From: Mesorhabditis belari
Taxonomy: Eukaryota > Nematoda > Chromadorea > Rhabditida > Rhabditidae
DNA: 64,000 nucleotides
Reading direction: 5' to 3'
NCBI GenBank assembly: GCA_958450365.1
Contig: CAUEEP010000757.1
Location: 62,001 to 126,000, forward strand
Below the pieces are notes generated by a model that worked only from the letters and a program-made list of their open reading frames with translations, had not been told where the DNA came from and searched no databases. Position 1 is the first letter of the stretch. The number at the start of each line of letters is the position of its first letter. Shown here one piece after another: positions 41,401 through 53,349 of this stretch. A program made the position numbers and the translations under genes.

Positions 41401-44400
41401 AGTTTGCGCACTCTCCCTTTGCATTCTCCCTTGATTAGTCAGCGACTTCAAGAATCCCTCCTCCGATTGCCCCTGAGTTCACAAGGTTCCAAAATTAAAC
41501 CCCAAACGATCAGATGTATTCTTGGCTATTTATAGCTACGATTATCCACCAGTTACTTGTTGAATTTTAGTGTTCTTTAAATAAAATCCGGAGCTGTTCA
41601 CGGCTCTGATCTGAGTTTAGATTTGAAGTTGAATGATCTTTAGCAATTGCTTCAACTTTCCTTTTCCTCTTATTTGACTTTTCAAATCAGAACTTCTCAC
41701 AAATTTTCCTCAAACTTTAGCATTCATTGTTGATTTTCAAACTTTCATTTGACAGCTCCGAAAAATTCCACAGAGATCAGTTCAATAGCTCAAGATTAGT
41801 TTACTCGTTGGATCGGATTGTAAACTTAACTTGAAATTTCATTTCAAGTTAAGTCTATTTAAATTCTGATTCACTTCTACTTGGTACATTTGTTGCTTTA
41901 AGCGATTGTTGATCTTTAAACTCACCAAAGCCTTACACACCGATCAAAAGATTGTTGCTAATGGGGTCAATGATTTCAATCGTTTTCTCGAGCTCAAAAT
42001 CTTTGGATAACAGCCGGCTCATAGGCTGGGAAAAACGTCGAGTCTGTCCAAATCTTTCCCTTTTTTTCTTTCTTCTCCATTTCTTTTCATCTCAAGCTGC
42101 CATGTTCTTCGTTTTTTCTTCAAAAAATGTTAGAATCATCAATCTTTCCCGGTCATCCCTTCCCAATACGAAAAATTTCTTTTTGATTTGAAATTCCCTT
42201 TATATTATCATTTCAATATATACTTTTCCATTGAATATCTATAGTCTATCAATTTTTGAAACTTTATAAACAATCATTCACCTTTTCCCTAGGAAATATT
42301 ACACCCGTTTAGTGATCCTGAAAATCTTTTTTTTGCCCTAAAGCTGAAATGATGACACGGAGACAGCTGAACCATCTCTTTTCCTTGACTTTTTTTTGAG
42401 TCCTTCATCGTTTTTTCGAAAACCGCAAAACACTTGGACATTTGGACCGATTGCTGAAAAGAGAAAGTTGAAAGATTTCCCCCGATTTTGTCCTCCTTGA
42501 TCACATTTCCATTCTTCTCATTTTTTCAGATCGATTCTTTTGACATCACCGCCTAAAGCCAACTAGAATTTTTTCAACCTAAACACTTTCTTTCCCCGTT
42601 TTTGTTCTGAAAAAAAAATGAATCATTATGAAAGCCATTATGGGATCGGTTCTTTTCCTCGGAAAAGCAGACATCGCAAAATTTCTCCTTTTCCTAAGCT
42701 AATAGTCATTTTTGAAGTCAAATTTTAATAACACTTTAGTTTTTGAGTTTAAATCTGAGAAAAGAGATTACAGATTTTATTTATAAAATCGAAAATCTTA
42801 TTGGTTCAAAAAGTTTTAATCTACTAGGTATAATGATAAGAAACGAAAAGACTTTGTGAACAGACTAATAGATATTTTTAAACTAAACGAAAAAACTAAA
42901 GAAAAAAAATTCTTTTTTGACTCTTTTGTGCAACGGAAACATCTTGAGAAATTTATTGTTTATAAAAAACGAAAAATCAACCGAGTTCATTTATTTTAGA
43001 TTTAGATTTCTCTAGGATTTCTCTAGGAATTTGGATTCCAAAAAAGTTATCCTTTATCACTTTCCGCATTCTTGTGCTTTGCTTTTTCACAGATTCACAC
43101 TTTTGTGAGTGACGAGATTTATTTGATGACCTCCTGCCTGCACTCAAAGTGTGTGTGTTGCCCTCGGATTTCCCCCTTCTTTCTCTCTTTAGCGAAAGAT
43201 TTCGCGAGATAGAGGTGTTCTCCCACTCGAAATCCATCTTTACCCCAATCGTGTGACCAATTTAAGTGCACAATCTCATTTTTATCTAATAATTGACTTT
43301 TTCCATAACCTTTCAACTCCTTAAAAGCCTTTCATTTCGTTCAAAAGGCCTTTCTTTTCACCACCCTCACGGTCCCTCAGTGGTCTATTGGTTGTGTGCT
43401 CGGCTCGCGCGCGATTGATCGCGGTTTCGAGTCCGCTCACGGTGTGCGATGAAAAACGAACTCTCTCACTGAATTTTCATGTGGTTTACCTACATTATAT
43501 GAGCACGTCTAAACTTTTTGATTACACCTTGAAGATTACTCTTTCAGTTTTTTGTTGTAAAGACTTGATTTTTCTTTCACCTGTTTTTAAACAAAGAAAA
43601 ATGAAACTTTTGACATTAAAAGGCATTGAAAGAAGAAAAATTTAAACAAAAATCAAAATTTGATTTCCAGGGAATGCTTTCGGATGATTGGCGCTCGTCA
43701 TCGGCTGGCGGTTCATCGTGGGTGCCTAGCTTTGAAAGTGGTGAGTTCTTAAAATTTCTCTACATTTTATAGAAAAACCAAACTAGTTTCTTTTTTTTTT
43801 GATTAAACCTATTGCTTTTCTAGGTCCAACAACATCTTTCCCATCATCGTATCCAGGAGACAATCGAGCAATGTCCTCATCAGGATCTTCTCATCTTGGA
43901 ATCGATCAACTTGTCAGCTATGATTACACAAGTGCATCAAGCAGTAAGTAACTAAAATAAGAACTTAACAACTACATGTACTGTTGGAGAATTTAAGAAT
44001 CATATTCAGGTGTTTCTGGAGTGTCTGGACACGATTTCAAAGCTGGCCTCTGCGCGAAATTCCCCAACTACAGTGTTCCGTCGTTCACATTCAGTAAGTT
44101 TACCCAAACAATTACTATTTTCGGGAAAAAAGTATAGCAAAAGTGAGCAGCCAAATTTTATCCTTGAATTTTAACATTTATATGCGCGGTGTCCATGCAA
44201 TTCAAATGCCACAAATAGCAAACATTTTTGCACCGGGCTTTTCTCGCAAAAAGTTCCTGGTTCTACGTCGTTTCGCTGTTCCACTAACATTTTTCGACCC
44301 TTTATCTGGATTAGAAGTTAGCCCTTTTTTTCCTCCGTTCGCCTTCATTCATGCATACGATTTATCTGCTGATGATTGAGATTTCGCTGTTTGAGATCGA

Positions 44401-47400
44401 ATTCCTTGTCCACTATTCCACAAATTTTTCTATCTCTGTGGTAATGCTGCAATGTTGTCGCAGAAGATCGGCTAGGGAAACATCAGATATTCATGTGATT
44501 TCAACGAAAGTCATTCATCGATCACGTACACATCATGGGATTTATGTTGGTAAGAGTTGAGATTTGATTTGAAATTGCTTTCTTTTCTTTGAAAATCGAG
44601 AAATTGATTCCTCAAACTCTACTAGATTAAATTTATGCAATTTCATGAGACAAATTTTAATAATAAGCATAGAATCTGAAAATTTGTGTCGCAATTTGTC
44701 AATTTTCAAATAAGCTAGTGAAGTTCTAAGGTTTTGCGACTCTTCGTCATCATTCAAAGCTTTAGTTTAATGGCATAGCCGTTTAGTTAATGGCTAATGC
44801 AACCAAATCGATAATAATTGTAACTTAATAGTTAAGTTGTGCAAATTCTGCTAAACTATGGCATTTTTTTTTGCTAAAAACTAGTTCAATTCTGCAATGC
44901 GATTTGCGAAATCAGAGCTAATAGAGCTGAGGAAGTAAAAACAACAATTCCAATCCAGCATTGCAAATTCTAGAAAACGAATTGATGATAGTAGAAAAGA
45001 AATCAAAGAGAAAAAACCACCTGCTGAAAAAATTCGCGATTTTTTTTTTACTAAATGAGCCATTGAACGGTTTAAAGCATAGAGAAACAGAAAATGTTGG
45101 AAGAAAAGAAAAACGACAAAAACATTTCCAATTTGTCTCTTTCTTCTCTTTCTTCTCTTTCTTCTCTTTCTCTTTCTTTTTCTTTTCTCTATTGGGTCTC
45201 TTCAACAAGGGGTTAATTAGAAGGAAACACGGAAAGGAAAAGAGAAAAAAAGAAGAACAACTGGAATTGTCTTCACTTTTTTTGGTCCCATTTTATCTTT
45301 CTTCGCCAAATCTCACACAAAATAAGGAATTCTTGTGTCTTTTTCCCTTTAAATTACCCTTATTTATCAATGTTTCAGTGTTTTTCTTTAGCTTTCAATG
45401 AGAAATTAGAGAAAAAAATAAAATTCAGCTTTTAGTTAACAATAGAATTTTTTTTTTTTTTTTTGTAGAAAATTAGAAAATAATGGCCGTCATCGGCATG
45501 GCCGGTGCTGGGATTCGAGCCCGGGACCTTTGGCTTACCAGGCGAACCCTACAACGACATGTATTCGATGGTGGCCTGAGCTAGGGTTATACCTTACCCT
45601 AGTATGATTTGGAGGGGGCGCGGTGGCTACTTTGCCCCAAATTTTTTTGCCCAACTAGGTCGTTTCCGCAACTCTCCATAACTTTCTTCTAAGTGAACTA
45701 ATCTTTATGATTTTGGTTTCATTTTGTAGATCTCAATAAGTGCAACAAAATGACATCAAAATCATAAAGATTGACTGACTTAGAATAAATTTATGGCGAA
45801 TTGCGTAAAAAAAAATTGCGGAAATTAGCCTAACCCCAAAATTTTCGACTTTCAGTTGTTCAATTCCAATTTAAATGTGTAATTTGATTGGTTTTATCTT
45901 TGAAAGACTTTCAAAAGTAATATCATCTCCATCTTTTTTCAACTTTCTTCTCAATCCAATACAATTTTCTGATTTTTTTTCTATTCTTAGCCTATCTTCA
46001 ATGAATTTTGATGAGGTCTTTAGCGTTTGTTTCTCTTCCTTTTGTCAAGGAAATATCCACAAATCTATGATTTTTAATGCTCCTAGATTCAATTTGATTT
46101 AAACTAAAAATGAACTGTGTTCTCTGATAGTTTTTACTCAATTCTCAGCGTGATTCTCATCGAAATCCTCTCAAAAAAAGCGATCAAATATTGAAAACAC
46201 ATGCACTTCACTGTGTCTTTTTCAGTGTCTTTCTGCGTCAAACTTAAAATATTCCCAGCCATCCTCCTTTCCACAAAATAAGCTCAATTTTTAACATATT
46301 TTCACGTCATCTACGAAAATGATAATGTTTTTGATTTTTTTTAGCAAAAAAAAAAAACTTGACTTTGTTTCAAAAAAAGATTGCTTTTAAGGCTTAAAGA
46401 AATTGTTGAAATCCTTCAAAAACTTTACAAAAGTTTAATTAAAAACTGTAAACTGTAAACTCTAACTTTAGAAACTTTAGAAATTGTAAACTTTAATAAA
46501 ATATGCATTTATAATTTTAGTTTAATGGGGGGTGGGACAAATGCGACCTTTTTTTTTTGCGCACCTAGACATTTGCGCACCTTTTTTTTGCTGGAAAAGG
46601 CCTTAGGCAAGGCCGTAGAGCTTCGAAAATATTTCTATATAACGGAATCGTATGCGTAGATTCCGAATTTCGACAAATCAAACCTCGCTGACACGTCAAA
46701 TTTGGGCTAAAAGGCAAAAACTACACAGCTTAACGCTTTTCCGCAGTTTTTGCCTTTTAGCCCAAATTTGACGTGTCAGCGAGGTCTGATTTGTCGAAAT
46801 TCGGAATCTACGCATACGATTCCCTTCTATGAAAACATTTTTGAAGCTCTACGGCCTTTCCTAAGGCCTTTTTCAGCAAAAAAAGGTAGCATTTGTCCCA
46901 CCCCCAGTTTAATCAATTTTCATCCCAAAATCAACAATAGAAAAGCTCGATTTCAATTCATTTCTTTCAATTCAATTAAAAATAAAAACTCGACTATGAA
47001 AAAGACATCCGGCTTTTCTTTTTTTCAAACTTTTATTGAATATTACTTGAGAATGAAGAAAAAGAATACGAAAATGAGCGCTAGTCAAATCGAAATACGA
47101 AAATAATCCATACGAAAATCACTCAATCACATGCTTAATTTTCCTCAAAAGTCGAAAGCGATCACTTATCAAATTGATCGCCTTTTTGTCCCCGTTTCTC
47201 CTTTCCTTTCTTTTGACTTAAAAAAAAAGCCTCAAAGGTGTTAAGAAAAGCGAGAAAACACCCGATTCATCACTTTCTTTTTCACTCATTTTTTTCTTTT
47301 TTGGCCCTAATCACCCATTCTTGTCCGATCCTTTTTCCACTTGACTGATTAAATAACTCATTTATCGAGCTTCATTTCAGAAATTTCCCCTTTTTTTGGT

Positions 47401-50400
47401 GACTTTAAGCTTAAGATATTGAATTAAATGTATTTTAACTTTAAAAGGAAATTCCTTTGTCAAAAATGTTTCAGAAAAAAACTTTAATCCCTTTCATAAA
47501 TGAGTTTTTTTCAAATTTCATTAAACTCTGTTAAAGTTTAAGTTAATTTTTAACAATTTTACTATATTTCCAAAGCTTCTTATCAGTAAAAAAGTTTGAA
47601 AAATTCAAATTATAGACTTTTATATCAATAAAATACTTAAGATTTTAAGGCCAAACCAGGTTTTTTTATGACTTTTGGGCTAGCTTATTCCTGAAGCTAG
47701 GCTTTTAGGCTAGCTAGCTTATTCCTGAAGCTAGGTCCTGAATATTTATAGGCCAGTCTTTCGAGGCTAGACGATGAGAATGACTTTACTAATGACAAAG
47801 ATCATGATGGCTTTTGATGCCTTTTCCCTGAGTCTGGCCTAATCTAGCTTTAGCTTAGAGTCACCCAAATCTTTGACCTAGCTTAACAAACCGACTATTT
47901 CCTAAGATTTCAAGTAAACCAAAGTAAACCAAAGCCAAACCAAGTAAATCTCTTCTGACTAACTTCTAAAACATGACCAGAATTGAACCTTTTTCCTTTT
48001 CCCTTTCCCCTCAAATCTAATCACTCGATTCCTTTTTCTTCTACACTGATTACACGCTAATTTATTGTCTTTTCGATCCTTTCTCTCCCCAATCATTTTG
48101 GCAACAATCCTTCTTTTATGCCCATTTCTAATGATTTATTTTTTATTTTCAGCTTTTTCAATCGATAGCTTTAAGGATGATACACTTCTTTTTCTCATTC
48201 TCTTCTCTAACTTTCACCATTTCTTTCTCAAATTACAGATATTGCAAAAAAAAAGAATAGGAGAACTTTTGTGTATTTGAAAATCTCTAGAGACTTTTTT
48301 TTTCACAAATAATTTTTCAGTTTTAATAATTGGACTTTTAGTTTTGAAAACAATTTCAAACTTTTCATTATCATTTGATTTGAATCTTCTGCAGATATGA
48401 TGAGTAAAGATGAGGCTGAAGATGTGCTCGTTGGTGAGCCGAAATCTCCATCATTTAGCGAGTCAGCGTCTCCATTTCGACGAAAGATTTTATTCAGAAG
48501 AACCTCTCGAAAACATCGATCATTATCTTATGTGTCTGAAGAAGCAGCAACGAGTAGGGGGGAATTTCAATAGCAATTCTTCTTTTGAATAGGTTTCTGT
48601 GCTTTCAAAATCTTTCTAAAGCTTTCAAAATCTTTCTAAAGCTTTCAAACTCTTTGTAAAACTTACAAAGTTTAGCAATATTAATCTAGATTCTAATTTA
48701 TCGAGTAATTGTAAAAATAAGCCTCTTTAAATGAGTACTTTTAGTAAATTTGTTTCCATTTTTTCACTTTGCTAAAGAAGATAAAGAAGATCTTACAAAA
48801 ACTTTCCAACTCTTAGCGTCCCCAGCCATCCTTATACAGAAAAACCCGCGATTTTAAGTACTAAATTCAAAGCTTATAGGAAAAAATCTTTCTAAATTAC
48901 AGGTGATGTCACCTCAGAGACGGACAGCAATCTCACCGGAGCCGATGGTGATCAAAACGGTGCCCAAGTGAACTTTGGTCGACTTCACGCTCCACCCGAC
49001 ACCTTACCACCGCAACCACCGAATAATAACAATAATAAGGACAAGCAAAAGGTTTCAATTTACTCTTTTTAATTGAAATTTACCCAATTTTCAATATATA
49101 TGTCGCAGCCGCTCGTGATCTTCAGCCGCTAGTGATTGAATCATCAACGGCTAGCCGCTAGTGATTGAAATTTTTTTAACGAAACATTTGAAATGCAATG
49201 CAGATTTATCTCACATGCAAATAAAAAAGTTAGCCGATGGTGATTAATCACTAGCGGCTGAAGATCACGAGTGGCTGCGACATATATATCCCAATATAAA
49301 GCCAATTTTGAAGCCATTGCGAGCAAAGCCCGGACGCCGGCCTCGAAATTCTCGAAGTCTTTCGGTTGTGGGTGAAAAAAAAAGCACCGAAAAAAAATCG
49401 TGTTGTCAATCTTTCTTTCACTTTTTTTTAATTAGAAAATATCTTCTACTTTTTTAAAATGGATATTTATTTCAAGATTTGAACTTCTTAAATTTCAGAG
49501 TGGTGGCTTGAATAGTGCAATTCGTCGAGCACAATCGTTCACCTTTTCACCGAAACAAAGCGTCGAGAAGAATAATCAAAGATTGCCGAATTTGAGGGAT
49601 GAAGACAACAAGAAGGAGAAGAAATTTTTGTGAGTTTTTGAAGAAATTTGATTATTTTGGTTACAAAGTTTGAAAGAGTTGGTACAATCAAGTTGATTTT
49701 AACGTTTAATCTTTCAAATGAAGAACTAAAAGTTAAAAGAACTTCACTATGAGTTATTTAAATAGTGTAAAACTTATTATTTATGTATTTCCAGCGCTAT
49801 CATTCATTTTTCTATTAGGTTGGCAACTTAATAATGACGCGTTTATGTAACAAATCATTTATTTCAAAAAAACACAAAAGAAGAGCTTTCAATTCGAAAG
49901 GTATTCTCCATTAGTATCTCCGAAAGGTATTCTCCAACTTCTGCGCAAATCCCGGATCCCATCCTCGAAGAACTTGGGAGTTTTTGAGGCCAAGTAGTCA
50001 TTCACTGCTTTTATGACCTGAGCATGATCATCGAACTTTTCTCCCTCCAAAAAGTGCTTCAGCGACCGAAACAAAAAGTAATCTGAAGGAGCCAGATCAG
50101 GTGAATAAGACGCGTGGGGCAAAACTTTCCAGCCAAGTTCCTCGATTTTCTTATAAGTGATCTTTGCAGTGTGAGGTTTTGCGTTGTCTTGTAAAAATCT
50201 GACTCTCTCCGGTTTGAGCCCCAATTTCTTCAAAGACTCGTTAACTCTCATTAATTGCTTCGAATAAAGATCAGCATCGACGGTTTGGCCAGGTTTCAGC
50301 ACTTCATAATGCACCAATCTCTTGAAGTTCCACCAGCAACAGAGCATTATCTTCTTCTCATGGATATCAGGTTTGGGAGTGGTTTAAGGGGTCTGCCCAG

Positions 50401-53296
50401 CAGATAGCCATTGATTTTTGCGTTTAACGTTCTCGCAGTTGATCCACATTTCGTCAGAAGTCAAAACCCTGTGAAAAAAAGTCGTTTGATTTACATTTTT
50501 GTAGCAAAATTGAGGCGACATTTTGTTGCTTTGGGTCAGTTCCTGAGGAACCCATTTTCCAACTCGATTCTTTTCCCAAGTTTGTGTAAATAGTTTTCGA
50601 TTGTCATATGGGATACTTCAAATATTTCTGCCAACTCACGAACGGTGAGTGTTGGGCAGTCTTCAATTAAGGCGAGCAAGTCATCGTCGACCACTTCTGG
50701 AGGATGTCCCTGGTGTGGCTCGTCTACGAGGCTTTCATCGCCGCCTTGGAATCTTTCAAACCATCGTTGACATTGCCGAATGTGCATACTTTCCTCCCCA
50801 AAAACAGTGATGATCGTGCGATGAGATTCAGCTGGTGATTTTCCTTGTTTAAAATCGTAGAACAATGAAGCTCGAATACGGAATTTTTTGTCCTCCATTT
50901 TTTGCCAAAAAGCAAATGATGAAATTTGGAGCACTAAATGTTATTTATGTAGACATCTTTTACTTTGTATATATGCAAAAAAGAGGGAAGAAACGGCGCT
51001 TGAAATTACAAAAAACATGTTAAGTAGTGACGCGTCATTATTAAGTTGCCAACCTAATAGATAATTTATAGGTTATTAACTTTAAACTGTACTGGATTAC
51101 GGCTTTTGAATCAAAGAAAAGAGAAAAATTACTGAGAAACTGGTAAGACTTGAGATATATCGTGTTAAAATGAGCTAATTGGGTTTTTATTTGATGTTGA
51201 TAGTACGCAATAGTACCCGAAATTTGGGGGTAGGCTAATTTCCGCAACTTTTTTTTGCGCAACTCGCTATAACTTTCTTCTAAGTCGGTTAATCTTTATG
51301 ATTTTGATGTCATTTTGTTGCACTTATTGAGATCTACAAAATGAAATCAAAATCATAAAGATTGGTTGACTTGGAAGAAAGTTATGAAGAGTTGCGGAAA
51401 CGACCCTGTTGCGCAAAAAACTTGGCGCAAAGTAGCCTACCCCGAAATTTGGTAAACTTAAAGCCTAGATTCATCTTGAAAATCTTGCTTCATTTCTTTA
51501 GAAAACAATTGAACAACGATAAATTTCATTTTATCAAGCATGACCAGTTCTTACTTAATTGAATCAATTTCTTACTTTGTTGAAGAACCTGTGAACTTTC
51601 GTATTACCCTTGCTCTTTTGAGAGATTTATTGAGATTCCGGTGATCTCTCCGGGGAATCCACCTATCTCAATCCCTTTCTTCCACTCTTCCCCATAACGA
51701 TGAAGAGAGCATTATCGCTCGAGTCGATCACAACTCCCCGAATGGCCATTAGTCTTCACATTTTCTGCAGATTTTCTTTCAAGGCTTTTGAAGTTTTTCT
51801 CTTGATTCCCTGGGGGATCTTTCGACCATTGCATCTTCTTTGCAATGAACGGAAATGGCCTCTAGGGAACGAATTCGATCAGAGTTTTTGAGAGGTGTGA
51901 ACAAGGAGAATACGCGATAAATTTGATCAGAAAGGGGAATTTGGATTGAAGTCGTAAATTTTAAGGAAGTGAGCCAAGTGCTTTGAAGAATGGGAGAAAC
52001 AACTCGATGATGTTGAGCATTTTCCAGCATTTCTAGCAATCTATAGTAAACGATAGAAAACTACAAAGCTAAATATGCTATAGAAAACAATAATCTCAAC
52101 ATTTTATAGAAAACTATAACAATTATAATCGAAAAAATACTATAGAAAACTATAATGAGTACGCAAAAGAAGTTAGTTGTTGGATAAGAGTTGTTTTCTA
52201 GTTGTTGTCTTCCAGTTGTATAATACGGTTCCAATACGGTTCCTATTTTGATCTAATACGGTTCCAACACGGCTCCTATTGTTGTCTTCCAGTTTTTCTT
52301 TTCCAGTTGTTGAATAAGAGTTGTTTTCCATCTTGAGATTCGTTTTTGAGTAAATTCAAAGAATTAAGTTGGTGTTGAATGACTGTAAATCAAGATTACA
52401 ATAGAATTTTTATATGAAAACGTGTTTAAAGCAAGTAAAATAAGATTTGATCAATTCAGTTCAGCTCTAGAGCAAATTACACTTTAAAACAATAAACCAT
52501 TCTCTCTTTCCCTTTTCTAAATGATGACGCGCATAAAGATCTTCCACTTCGCTGCATATCCGTTGCTGTTAACGCCGAAAGAAAATGGGGGTTCTCCTTG
52601 TTCTTCTTATTCTTCTTGTTCTTCTTGCTCTTCTTGTTCTTCTTTTTCTTCTTTTTCTTCTTGTTCTTCTTCTCCTTCTTGTTCTTCTTGCTCTTCTTGC
52701 TCTTTCACCTTCTTTCCTCTCCTGCTGGTTCTCCATATGTGGGCGGGTCGTCTTCTTGAATCCCCTTTTCTAACCCTCTTTCCATCTTCTCTTTCACCTT
52801 TATGCACATCGGAACACTCACCCCATAATCCTCGATCTTCTGCAACCCCATGGGTAAATCTTGAGCAACCAAAGCTTTCCCTTCACTCCTGAATTCATCA
52901 ATTTCGTGAATCTTCTTCAATTTTGAGTGTCCATATTGGATTTTCATCTATTTTTTTTTTGGTCTTATTGCAACATTCACAAATCTCATTCATTCTTCAA
53001 TGGATGTACGCCGAAAAATCTCGGTCCCTCTACCGCCGAATCCGCATCGACGAGTGCAAAAGTGGCCGTCGGTCAAGGAAGCTGAGTCAGCTTTTGAGTA
53101 AGTTTCTTGAATCTTGAAAGAATCTTTAATCAATCAATTCTTTCTTTTCTTTTCCTTTTTGTTTCCCCCCGATTTCCCTTCGAAATTGCAGCCAATTTGA
53201 CACTCGGAAAATAGAGACTCGTCTCAAAATTTACTTGAATTCATTTTTACAAAAAAAATAACAAAAAAAAAACTTCCGCCGTTTTTTTTTCGTTAT

Positions 53297-53349
<53 letters not shown>

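Noticed and set aside
43371..43450. Functional tRNA gene
   Set aside because: The T-loop is too long and no acceptor stem closes; kept only as a tRNA-like remnant.
44918..45401. Long frames on both strands rich in Lys/Glu or Phe/Ser
   Set aside because: They come from a TTCTCTTTC-rich stretch; no splice signals or homology fit the neighbouring gene.
45875..47106. Several open frames of 75-118 codons, one spanning the family B element
   Set aside because: They show no protein-like features; the longest reads through a MITE arm.
52521..52892. Cys/Ser-rich 123-codon frame
   Set aside because: It depends on the TTCTTG/CTC simple repeat; no splice donor or phase fit to the RGS gene was found.
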